From Candidatus Krumholzibacteriota bacterium (lineage in GTDB: Bacteria; Krumholzibacteriota; Krumholzibacteriia; LZORAL124-64-63): a stretch of 64,000 nt of DNA. Shown one piece after another: positions 25,448-34,566 of this stretch; the stretch's first letter is position 1; each line of letters opens with the position of its first letter. Made by a program: the position numbers and the translations under genes. Below the pieces are notes generated by a model. That model was not told where the DNA came from. It did no database searches and was given only the letters and a program-made list of their open reading frames with translations. The DNA is taken from contig JAKLEB010000002.1 of NCBI GenBank assembly GCA_022711765.1, forward strand, positions 753,726 to 817,725, in the 5' to 3' direction.

Positions 25448-26593
25448 TCACTGGATCTCGCCGACCGCCTCCTCGTCGCAGAGCGCCGACCAGCGCCCGT
25501 GGAAGAACCCGTCCGGGCGGTCCGGCTCGTTGACGTAGCGGCCGCCGAGGACGCCCTCGACCTGGCCGCTCTCGCCGGTCCACTGGGCCTCGAAGGTCCC
25601 GTGACCCTCGCGCTCGTCGGGCGACCAGGTCCCCGCGATGATTCCCTCGAACCGGCCGTCGCGGCCGACGAACTTGCCGAACAGCACGCGCTCGCCGTCG
25701 TCGTTCAGACCGTACGCGCCCAGCAGGTAGCCGCGCACGAGGCCGTAGAGGTCGACCCAGCGGCCGCGGAACTGGCCGCTGGTCCGGTCGCCGTCCGGCG
25801 CGTCACGCCAGTGCCCGGCGAGGAATCCCTTCGGGCAGTAGCCGATGTCACCCAGCGTGAAACCGGCGAAGTGGATCGCGTTGCCCGCGGGCTCGACCGC
25901 GAAGACCTCATCGAGGCCGGACAGCTCGTCGATGGCGATGTCGCGCGTGAACGGTCCGGTCTCGAAGTGGAGCACGTTGGGTCGGGGCGGATCGTCGCCG
26001 ACGTGCGGCGGTTCGATGATCTCGATGACCAGCCCGTCGTAATGTCGGCCCGTGTGGCTGCGCCAGGCGATCGACTGGCGGTCCACGCGAGGCCCGACGA
26101 TCGCATCCAGAGGGCGTTCGAAGAGGATGACGCGGCGGACGAGCACGATGCCGCGGTCGACGGAGAGCCGGCCGGACCAGTCCACCAGGTCGCCGTCCTC
26201 GGGGCGGCCGTCGATCTCGTCGATCGCGCCGTCGAGGGCCCCCCACACGACTCGCAGGAAGGTGAAGCGGGGGCGGGTCGGGTCGTCGGGGTCGCCGGCT
26301 GCTTCACCGCGCCGGTGCATCTCGCGCACTTCCGGGTCGTCCGCGAGCTCGTCGGTATACCGCTCGAGATCGGCCTGGGCGTCCAGCTGGATCAGGTAGT
26401 CATCGCCGAAGGCCGGCGCCTCGTCGGTGATCGTGAGGCCGCCGAACGGCTGGTCGAAATCGATGGCGTCGTAATCGTCCACGCCGATCTCGCGGGCGCC
26501 GATCGGCGTGGCGTCGTCGCTGCTGCAGCCGGCGACGAGCAGGCTCGCCAGGGCGAGGCTCGCCGGGGCCAGCAGATGTCGCCTGTCTCTCAT
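25448..26593 (-). CDS. Lipoprotein with glycine-aromatic repeats
   Basis: 381 residues. GGAGGAG (26600-26606) precedes the ATG at 26593, and the signal peptide ends in a clean lipobox LVAGC (Cys23). The second half contains a run of short units of the form G-x-F/W-x-G-x-W/Y (SGQFRGRWVDLYG, RGYLLGAYG, FGKFVGRDGRFEGIIAGTW, GVLGGRYV, GFFHGRW), recalling MORN-like hairpins. The first half has a DUF-like beta region (DRGIVLVRRVILFERPLD). It is probably anchored at the outer membrane. It sits downstream of the barrel/helical-repeat operon in the same orientation with a weak sigma-54-like site before it, so shared control is possible. Confidence 0.8.
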   Translation of the reverse strand: MRDRRHLLAPASLALASLLVAGCSSDDATPIGAREIGVDDYDAIDFDQPFGGLTITDEAPAFGDDYLIQLDAQADLERYTDELADDPEVREMHRRGEAAGDPDDPTRPRFTFLRVVWGALDGAIDEIDGRPEDGDLVDWSGRLSVDRGIVLVRRVILFERPLDAIVGPRVDRQSIAWRSHTGRHYDGLVIEIIEPPHVGDDPPRPNVLHFETGPFTRDIAIDELSGLDEVFAVEPAGNAIHFAGFTLGDIGYCPKGFLAGHWRDAPDGDRTSGQFRGRWVDLYGLVRGYLLGAYGLNDDGERVLFGKFVGRDGRFEGIIAGTWSPDEREGHGTFEAQWTGESGQVEGVLGGRYVNEPDRPDGFFHGRWSALCDEEAVGEIQ

Positions 26594-26767
26594 GACGGCT
26601 CCTCCAGGTTGGCATCCGAAGTCGATGGACCACGCGTGCCGCCGACCATGCAGGGTCAAGGCCAACCACGGCGATCCGGAGCAGGTGGTTGCTGCGGGCC
26701 GAGTTAGGCTTGAGCTGCAAGCCGGCGATCACGATCCGATTGTACCTGGAGGAACACGGTCGGCCCG

Positions 26768-28066
26768 TCAGGGTCGCCACACGAGGCGGGCGCTGGCGTA
26801 GCCGAGCGCCGCATCGTCGTCCTGCTCGGTGTGCCGCTCCGGCTGGTAGCTGGCCGTCAGCTCGAGGGACATCCGGGCCGCGAATGCCCAGTTCGCCATG
26901 ATCCAGAGCTCGACGTAGTCGAAGTCGGAGTAGTCCACGAGGACGTCGAATTCGCTGGTGGAGTCAGCGGAATCGGCGCCGCGATACCAGCGCCGCCCGG
27001 CTTCGAGCGCGACGACCCCGGTCACCGCGTGGCCGTAGGACGCGAGGCTGCCGCGCAGGCCGACCTGCGTGTAGGCTTCGGGCGAATCGCCGGCTTCGAG
27101 GTTCTCGACCGTCACGAGCGCGTGCCAGAGGTCGCCGAGCAGGTCCCCCCAGCGGTAGCCGACCTCCGCGTCGGCTCGCCACGAGTCGAACCAGACCGCG
27201 GTCGGCGCGTCATATCGCCAGACCTCGCTCGTCACGTCGGCGACCAGGTGACCCTCGCCCGCGGGCGCCGCGACGCTGATCTCGGTCCAGTGCGACCACG
27301 CGGAGGGGCGCACGGTCTCGTCGGCGATCAGGCGGCGCTCGCTGCGGTGGAATATCCAGAGTTCGCCGGCCTCGCCGCCGCGTTCGAGCTCACCCTCGGC
27401 GGCGTAGGTGTCGCGGTCGATGGCCGTCGAGTCGGGATACGCCCGCCGGGCGGCGCGCAGGCCGATCCGCCAGACGCCGGCGACGTCGCCGCGCGAGGCG
27501 AGAAATCCGGCGGCGCTCGCCTCGTGGAAGTCCTGCTCGAGCGTGGACGGGACGCGGAAGTCGACCCGGCGACCCGCGACTCTCAGGTCGAGCGCGGCCC
27601 GGCGACCGAGCCAGGGGTAGATCCGCAGGCCCGCGCGGCCTTCCTGGTTGTCGCTGGTGAGCGAGTAGTCGCTGCTCCTGCGGTACTGCCGGCCGAACCA
27701 GGCGACGTCGGCGCGCAGTCGCGGATCGCCAGCATCCGGCCGCCACCGGTAGCCGGCGTCGACCTGTTCGCGATAGACCTCGCTGCCGCCCGACACTTCC
27801 GCGCGCAGGGACCACTGGTGATCGGTGCGGCCGTGGGACCGGCCGTCGAGCGCGGCCGTCAGGTTAAACTCGTTGAGGATCGCCGTCGTGTCGCTGTTCG
27901 CGAGGTAGTAGGATTGGACGTAGGTGTCGTGGCCGACCGAGATGCGGGACCGCCACACGGCGGACGGCGCGGTCCCCGTCGCGGCGGGCGCCGCCGACGA
28001 CACGACGACGGCGGTGCCGAAGATCGCCGCCGTCAGCCGAACCGCGCGGGCGCTGGACTTCCTCAC
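26768..28066 (-). CDS. Outer-membrane beta-barrel-like protein, unknown
   Basis: 432 residues. A signal peptide (AVRLTAAIFGTAVVVSSAAPAA) is followed by alternating amphipathic strands rich in Trp, Tyr and Arg (RISVGHDTYVQSYYLANS, WSLRAEVSGGSEVYREQVDAGYRW, RADVAWFGRQYR), ending SARLVWRP. The strand pattern and lack of helices suggest a monomeric barrel of roughly 16-18 strands. No named family is recognised. Its start overlaps the stop of the helical-repeat gene by ATGA, so the pair is made together, probably as outer-membrane and periplasmic partners under the sigma-54-type promoter at 29167-29181. Confidence 0.78.
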   Translation of the reverse strand: MRKSSARAVRLTAAIFGTAVVVSSAAPAATGTAPSAVWRSRISVGHDTYVQSYYLANSDTTAILNEFNLTAALDGRSHGRTDHQWSLRAEVSGGSEVYREQVDAGYRWRPDAGDPRLRADVAWFGRQYRRSSDYSLTSDNQEGRAGLRIYPWLGRRAALDLRVAGRRVDFRVPSTLEQDFHEASAAGFLASRGDVAGVWRIGLRAARRAYPDSTAIDRDTYAAEGELERGGEAGELWIFHRSERRLIADETVRPSAWSHWTEISVAAPAGEGHLVADVTSEVWRYDAPTAVWFDSWRADAEVGYRWGDLLGDLWHALVTVENLEAGDSPEAYTQVGLRGSLASYGHAVTGVVALEAGRRWYRGADSADSTSEFDVLVDYSDFDYVELWIMANWAFAARMSLELTASYQPERHTEQDDDAALGYASARLVWRP

Positions 28067-29106
28067 CGGGTCAATTCACTCGCCTCGTTCAGGAGATCGA
28101 ACGCCGCCTTGATCTGACGCAAGGCTTGTGCGCAGTCGCCGCTTCCCTGCAGGCGGCCGGCGCGATCGCGGTGGTGGCGGGCCCTGGCGAGCGCCGCCTC
28201 CGCCTGGGGTGACTCGGCAGCGTCCACGGCGTCGGCGACCGCCGCCTGGCGATCGTCCCAGCGGGCGATCTCGTCGGCCACCGTCTCGGGGTCGATGCGA
28301 TCGCCGGTGGCCGAGGCCGCCTGCCCCGCCAGCTTGCGCGCGAGCTCCAGCGAGTGGAGCGCGCGCAACGGCTGCTCGCGAAGCTGGAATTCCTCCGCGT
28401 GCCGGAGGGCCTCGCGGGCGGACTCGAGCAGGTCGCGCGCGGTCTCGACGCCCACGCTCGTGCCGCTGTCGATGCGTTCCGCGGTGCGGTCGATCAGCGT
28501 ACGGGTCCGTTCGACCTCGCGTTCGAGGCGCTCGGCGCCGCTGCCCTCGAAGAGGAGGCGAGCGGCGCGGCCGAGCAGGTCCTCGGCGGGCTCGATGAGT
28601 TGCAGGGCCATCTCGAAGTTGCCCTGCCCGAACTGGTCGCGCGCCCGGAGCGCCTGCTGTTCCGACTCGTGAACGAACCGCAACACCCGATCGTCGTCGG
28701 CTTCGCGGGCACGGTCGAGGATCTGATCGCGGAAGTCCGCGTAGCGGTCGAGGCGGACGCGCGCGCGTTCCTGCAAGCCGAGCGCCTCACGCGCGATCTT
28801 GACCGCTTGCTGCGCGGCGGTGCGCGCGCGGCGCGAGGTGGCGAACGCCGCACGACCCTGGCCGCCGTGCTGCAGCTGCTGCGACTGCAGGTGCAGGTGA
28901 CGCGCCTCGTCCAGGACCTGACGGGCCCGGGTACTCTCGGATTCGCGGACCTGCTCGTCCGCCCACGCGACGATTTCCCCGGTCTGCTCGATGTATTCTT
29001 CGAGAGTCGCGTCGTCCTGAGCCGACGCCGGCGGCGCCGCGGCGAGCACCGCCAGGCCGAGCAGGATGATCGTCGGGAAGCAGGTGAGGCGGTCGGCTCC
29101 GCGCAT
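28063..29106 (-). CDS. Periplasmic helical-repeat protein, unknown
   Basis: 347 residues. The ATG at 29106 follows GGAAGG and starts a signal peptide (IILLGLAVLAAAPPASAQ). The mature protein is almost wholly helical, with four copies of a ~45-residue hairpin (A..LL..A..L...A......G....AL..I..A..L...A) at about residues 61-108, 140-185, 223-265 and 303-345, spaced by ~80 residues. The units resemble TPR-like or coiled-coil scaffold repeats but match no family I know. It is coupled to the beta-barrel gene and is the first gene after the predicted sigma-54 promoter. Confidence 0.8.
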   Translation of the reverse strand: MRGADRLTCFPTIILLGLAVLAAAPPASAQDDATLEEYIEQTGEIVAWADEQVRESESTRARQVLDEARHLHLQSQQLQHGGQGRAAFATSRRARTAAQQAVKIAREALGLQERARVRLDRYADFRDQILDRAREADDDRVLRFVHESEQQALRARDQFGQGNFEMALQLIEPAEDLLGRAARLLFEGSGAERLEREVERTRTLIDRTAERIDSGTSVGVETARDLLESAREALRHAEEFQLREQPLRALHSLELARKLAGQAASATGDRIDPETVADEIARWDDRQAAVADAVDAAESPQAEAALARARHHRDRAGRLQGSGDCAQALRQIKAAFDLLNEASELTR

Positions 29107-29166
29107 GGCGACCTTCCAGGTCAGGGGGTGGCGGTCGGGGCAATCGGGATGCGCGAATGGTCTGCA

Positions 29167-29181
29167 GCACGGCCCGTGCCA
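29167..29181 (-). promoter_or_regulatory. Sigma-54 (RpoN) promoter of the envelope operon
   Basis: On the minus strand TGGCACG, 4 bases, GTGC, then T. This fits the -24/-12 consensus TGGCACG-N4-TTGC at the exact spacing with one mismatch. The start near 29155 leaves a ~49-base leader before the helical-repeat gene. The sigma-54 activator gene is the next gene upstream. Confidence 0.65.
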
Positions 29182-29243
29182 CGACCGGCCTCGGGTACCA
29201 ACGAACCTGGAATCAACAAGATAACCCACGAATCGGTTCGGCG

Positions 29244-29258
29244 GCCACGCCCCGTGGC
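29244..29258. promoter_or_regulatory. Inverted repeat, candidate activator site or hairpin
   Basis: GCCACG-CCC-CGTGGC, centred about 96 bases before the predicted sigma-54 start. That is where upstream activator sites usually lie. It is also 30 bases past the response-regulator stop and could instead be its terminator. Confidence 0.35.
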
Positions 29259-29288
29259 GTTCGCGGCCGTACCGACGCGTACACATCG

Positions 29289-30656
<1,368 letters not shown>

Positions 30657-30665
30657 GGCCTTTCC

Positions 30666-31988
30666 TCAAGTCGGCCGCCGCGGCAGGCTCAGCGTGGCCT
30701 CGCAGCCGCGGCCGTCGGTGCGGTCGGCGACGGTCAGGTCGCCGCCGTGCGCGCGGGCGATGCGCCGCGAGACGGCGAGCCCGAGGCCGCTGCCCTTGTC
30801 CTTCGTCGTCCAGAACGGCGCGAACACCCGCTCGGGATCAATGTCCTGCAGGCCGCGGCCAGTGTCCACGACGGAGAGGCGATGGCGGTCCCCGTCCGTC
30901 GCGAGCCGGATCGCGATCCGCCCGCCGTCCGGCATGGCGTCGCGGGCGTTCCAGAGCAGGTTGAGCAGGACCTGTTGCAGGCGGCGAGGGTCGCCGCGAA
31001 CCGGGCAGGACGGCAGCGGTTCGGCGAGGTCGACCGCGATCGCGGCGTGCGCGAGCTCGCCGGCCGCGAGGCGCGCAGTGCGGCGGGCGAGCACGGTCAG
31101 GTCGAGATCCTCGGGTTCGCTCTCGCTGTCCGTGCCGAAGGCCAGATAGCCGGCGAGGATGCGGTCGAGGCGGTCGACCTCGTCCGGGATGAACGCGGCG
31201 GTCTCGTCGTCGATGCCGTGGTCGCGCAGGACCCGTTGCAGGTGCTCGCCGGCGCCGCGGATGATGCCCAGCGGGTTGCGGATCTCGTGCGCGATGCCGG
31301 CCGTCATCCGGCCCATCGCGGCCAGGTTCTCCTGGCGCAGGAGCGTCGCGCGAGCGGCTTCGAGCGACCGCTGGCTCCGGTAGAGGAGGAGCCCGAGCAG
31401 CGCGAGGAAGACGAGCACGCTCGCGATCGTCGCGGTGGCCCCGCGGCGCCAGGCGGCCAGCGTGCCGAAGAAATCGGCGTTCCCGTCGACCGTCAGGACG
31501 CCGGCCACCTCGCCCCGGCTGTCGAAGACCGGGGCGTGCGCCGACTTCTGGTACAGCGGACCGGCGCGGTAGAGCCGCGACACCGCCGGGAACCCCTCGC
31601 GAGCGAGCTCCACGGCGGCGCGGTCGAGATCCCAGTAGACGTTGAGCTCGCCGCGACCCAGGCGAGCCGTGGCCGAAGCCAGCACGAAGCCGTCGGGATC
31701 GCAGAGCGTCAGCTCGGCGAGGTCGCTCTCGCGGTGGATCCGGTCCAGCCGGCTCGCCAGCCAGATCAGGTCCGTCGGCTCGCTGGCTTCGATGGCCCAG
31801 TCCGCGAGCGCGTCGCCGTCGATCAGCTCGACCGTGGTGCTCGCAATCGCCTGGAGGCGCAGGCCCAGGGCTTCGTCGAGCTGCTGGCGGGCGGCGCGGT
31901 ACAGGAGCCAGAGTCCGCCGGCGACGACGACGAGGATGCCGAGGTAGGCACCCGCCGCCCAGAGCATCCAGCGCCGTCCGCTCGGCAT
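30666..31988 (-). CDS. Sensor histidine kinase (two TM helices)
   Basis: 440 residues. Helices at about 9-30 and 184-204 flank a ~150-residue periplasmic sensor containing VSRLYRAGPLYQKSAHAPVFDSRGEVAGVLTVDG, which resembles a Cache/PAS-type fold. The cytoplasmic half has the HisKA box GIAHEIRNPLG with His234, N box NLLWNARDAM, G1 VVDTGRGL, F/G2 FAPFWTTKDKGSGLGLA. The layout is that of ZraS/AtoS-type kinases that feed sigma-54 activators. The cognate regulator follows directly. The POT transporter gene upstream ends 16 bases before it, so the transport and sensing genes may share a transcript. Confidence 0.94.
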   Translation of the reverse strand: MPSGRRWMLWAAGAYLGILVVVAGGLWLLYRAARQQLDEALGLRLQAIASTTVELIDGDALADWAIEASEPTDLIWLASRLDRIHRESDLAELTLCDPDGFVLASATARLGRGELNVYWDLDRAAVELAREGFPAVSRLYRAGPLYQKSAHAPVFDSRGEVAGVLTVDGNADFFGTLAAWRRGATATIASVLVFLALLGLLLYRSQRSLEAARATLLRQENLAAMGRMTAGIAHEIRNPLGIIRGAGEHLQRVLRDHGIDDETAAFIPDEVDRLDRILAGYLAFGTDSESEPEDLDLTVLARRTARLAAGELAHAAIAVDLAEPLPSCPVRGDPRRLQQVLLNLLWNARDAMPDGGRIAIRLATDGDRHRLSVVDTGRGLQDIDPERVFAPFWTTKDKGSGLGLAVSRRIARAHGGDLTVADRTDGRGCEATLSLPRRPT

Positions 31989-32004
31989 TCCCGACCGCTC
32001 CGCG

Positions 32005-33522
32005 TCAGACGTTCAGATCGCTCCAGCGTCTGGCGAGGCGCGTGAACACCACGAGGGCGATGATCGCCGCCACGCCGATCGCCGCGAACGGGATCCACAC
32101 CGCGTACTGCGGCTGGTAGGTGTCCCACAGTAGCGCGGTGGCGCGGACGGCGTCCAGCCCCGTCACCTCCTGCAGACGCGCGAAGGCCTCGGTGCGGGCG
32201 ACGCCCGTCGCCGCGTCCAGCGAACCGATCGCGCCGTCCCAGACGCGACCGCCGAGCGCGTCCGTGTGCTGGGCGAGGTACTTCTGGGCGAGCACCGCCT
32301 TCTCGCCATAGTGGCCGTAGACGTGACCCTGGAGCGCCGAGCCGACCCAGCCGCCCAGGCCGACCGGGATGTTCACGTATCCCAGGTACAGACCCTTCTT
32401 GTCGGGCGGCGAGATCAGGCCCAGGTACTCGTTCTTCTTGGGGCCGGTGAGCATCTCGCCCAGCGAGAAGCCGACCACGCCGAGCAGGAAGACGCCGCCC
32501 AGGTTCGTGAATCCGGCCACGATCACGCCGGCCGTCGCCAGCGCCATGCCGATCACCATGCACTCGAGCGTGCGCAGCTTCCGCACGAGCCAGGAGATCG
32601 GGATCATCAAGAGCACGATGAGCGCGGCGTTCAGGTTGAGCAGGATCTCCTGGGGCACCTGCAGGCCGCGGTCGGTCGCGACGGCCCACTGGTCGGGGAG
32701 GAAGGAGGCGCGGACGTACCGGGCGATGCTCCCCGAGTCGTTCCAGTCCGTGAGGAAATTCGGTTGCAGGTCCCACAGCGTGTACATCATGAGCCAGAAG
32801 CAGCTCATGATCAGCAGCCAGGCGATCAGCCGCGGGTCGCCCAGATTGCGGATGGTGCGCAGGAAGACCCGGCCCGGCCCCTCGGTCTTGTCGGCCCCCG
32901 AGGCGAAGTCCCGGAAGGTCAGCAGCATGAGGTAGTTGAGCGACGTGACCGCGGCGGCGACGAGGAACAGCGCGGTCCAGCTCACCTCGTGACGCACGAA
33001 GTTCGCGAGCATCGGGCCGATCGCGGCGCCCACGTTCACGACCCAGTAGAAGATGCCCCAACCCAGCGACGAGTTCCGGCTCGTGACGTTCTGGGCCAGG
33101 GAGCCCTGGAGCGACGGCTTGAAGAACGCCGTGCCGGTGGCGAGCACGACGACGCCGCCGGTGAAGCCGACGAGCGACCGCTGCGTCGCCATGAGCACGT
33201 AGCCGAGGACGTTCAGGGTGATCGAGAACGCGAGGGTCTTCTTGTAGCCGTAGCGGTCGGCGTAGCCGCCGGTGAAGGTGGGCAGGAGCGACTGGAAGAT
33301 GAACCAGAGGCTGTAGATCATCCCCTTGTCGGCGGCGGTGAAGTGCAAGCCGTGAGTCTCGTCGGCCTGCATGATGTAGACGGCCACCACCGACCGCACC
33401 AGGTAGTAGGCCAGCCGCTCGAACATCTCGATGCCGTTGAGCATCCAGTACCCGGTCGTGAATCCGAGGACCCGGCGGCGGCCGGCGAGGGCGTCGTGCG
33501 CGGGCGGGGAACTGGCGGACAT
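32005..33522 (-). CDS. Proton-dependent oligopeptide (POT/PTR) MFS transporter
   Basis: 505 residues with about 12-14 helices. MLNGIEMFERLAYYLVRSVV carries the ExxERxxYY signature of proton-coupled peptide transporters in TM1, and GGYADRYGYKKTLAFS is the MFS loop 2-3 motif. AAAGGA precedes the ATG. It should import di- or tripeptides with protons, though distant POT members also carry other solutes. A hydrophilic insert (about residues 390-460, KYLAQHTDALGGRVWDG) is longer than in model POTs. It lies directly upstream of the histidine kinase gene, so the kinase may sense what it transports (inference). Confidence 0.88.
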   Translation of the reverse strand: MSASSPPAHDALAGRRRVLGFTTGYWMLNGIEMFERLAYYLVRSVVAVYIMQADETHGLHFTAADKGMIYSLWFIFQSLLPTFTGGYADRYGYKKTLAFSITLNVLGYVLMATQRSLVGFTGGVVVLATGTAFFKPSLQGSLAQNVTSRNSSLGWGIFYWVVNVGAAIGPMLANFVRHEVSWTALFLVAAAVTSLNYLMLLTFRDFASGADKTEGPGRVFLRTIRNLGDPRLIAWLLIMSCFWLMMYTLWDLQPNFLTDWNDSGSIARYVRASFLPDQWAVATDRGLQVPQEILLNLNAALIVLLMIPISWLVRKLRTLECMVIGMALATAGVIVAGFTNLGGVFLLGVVGFSLGEMLTGPKKNEYLGLISPPDKKGLYLGYVNIPVGLGGWVGSALQGHVYGHYGEKAVLAQKYLAQHTDALGGRVWDGAIGSLDAATGVARTEAFARLQEVTGLDAVRATALLWDTYQPQYAVWIPFAAIGVAAIIALVVFTRLARRWSDLNV

Positions 33523-33617
33523 CGAGCGGGTCCTTTCGCGGTCGCGGCAGCGAGGACGATCCGCTCAAGGATACGGCGGGGCCGGCGCCGCGGCCAGCGC
33601 CGCGGGAGCCGGGCGCG

Positions 33618-34493
33618 TCAGCCGGAGGCGCCGGGAACCGGGCGGCCGGTGCGGACCCAGATCGGGAAGTGGTCGCTCGCGGTGGCGTCGCGCGTGATCC
33701 CGCTCGCGCCGGCCTGGAGTCCGCGCAAGAACAGGTGGTCGAGCCGGCAACCGGCATCCACCAGGCGCCCCGGCTGCCAGCGGATCGTGCAGCCGGGCGG
33801 CAACCGGGCGGGCAAGAGCCTCCCGGCGCGGCGGTAATACCGGCGCACCGCGGCGACCTCGCTGGTCATGGCGGTGTTGAAGTCGCCGCCCAGGACGACC
33901 GGGCCGTGCCAGCCGGCGACCAGGCTGTCCAGGACCGCCGCCGCCTGCGCCAGGCGCCGCTCGGCTGACACCACGGGTGTCGCGAGGTGCAGGCTGATCG
34001 CGCGGAGCGGCTGGCCGGCGACGTCGAGATCGCACGCGACGGCGACGCGGCGCTGTCCGGTCCACGGCTGGGCGTGCGGCAGGACCAGGAGCCGCTGGGC
34101 CAGGATCGGCCAGCGCGAGAGGACCGCGTTCCCGAACGGCTGCTGGTGGTGCGGATGCACCGAGGCGGGCTGGTAGACGTAGTTCAAGCGCAACGCTGCC
34201 GCGAGGGTCTCCACGCCGGCCGGAGTCATCTCCTGCAGCAGGAGGATGTCCGGTCGATCGAGCCCGCCGGCCCGCAGATCGGCCAGGGCGTCCGCGAGTC
34301 GCTCACCGTACTGGATGTTGTAGCTGACGACCAGGAGGCTGTCGGGCGCGCCCGCCGCGCCGGGCGCGATGCCGCGCAGGTTGGCGGTCAGGTGCTGCGG
34401 CCCCGGCTGGAACTCGCGGTCGACCGTGCACGCCGCGATCAATCCCGCGAGCGGAAGGACGGCGAGGCAGACGCAACGCGACCGGCGGATCAT
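33618..34493 (-). CDS. Endonuclease/exonuclease/phosphatase-family lipoprotein
   Basis: 291 residues from the ATG at 34493, which gives a normal-length lipoprotein signal ending LIAAC; an in-frame ATG at 34514 would add seven residues. No clear ribosome site precedes either. The EEP fold is shown by VSYNIQYG (Asn), LLLQEMT (metal Glu), VVLGGDFNTAM (Asp/Asn) and SDHFPIW (Asp-His). Family members cleave phosphodiesters, from DNA to phospholipids; export and lipidation favour a lipid, sugar-phosphate or extracellular DNA substrate. It lies 73 bases beyond the protease gene on the same strand. Confidence 0.87.
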   Translation of the reverse strand: MIRRSRCVCLAVLPLAGLIAACTVDREFQPGPQHLTANLRGIAPGAAGAPDSLLVVSYNIQYGERLADALADLRAGGLDRPDILLLQEMTPAGVETLAAALRLNYVYQPASVHPHHQQPFGNAVLSRWPILAQRLLVLPHAQPWTGQRRVAVACDLDVAGQPLRAISLHLATPVVSAERRLAQAAAVLDSLVAGWHGPVVLGGDFNTAMTSEVAAVRRYYRRAGRLLPARLPPGCTIRWQPGRLVDAGCRLDHLFLRGLQAGASGITRDATASDHFPIWVRTGRPVPGASG

Positions 34494-34566
34494 GGCGCGA
34501 CCACGGTAGCGCATCGGCGGCGCCAGTGCCAGTCGAGGTCGACGTCCCGGCGCTCGCGCCCGGGCG

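Noticed and set aside
29167..29179. GCACGG-C-CCGTGC as a simple terminator of the response-regulator gene
   Set aside because: The repeat is small and coincides with a well-spaced -24/-12 element in front of a gene; the promoter reading explains more, though termination is not excluded.
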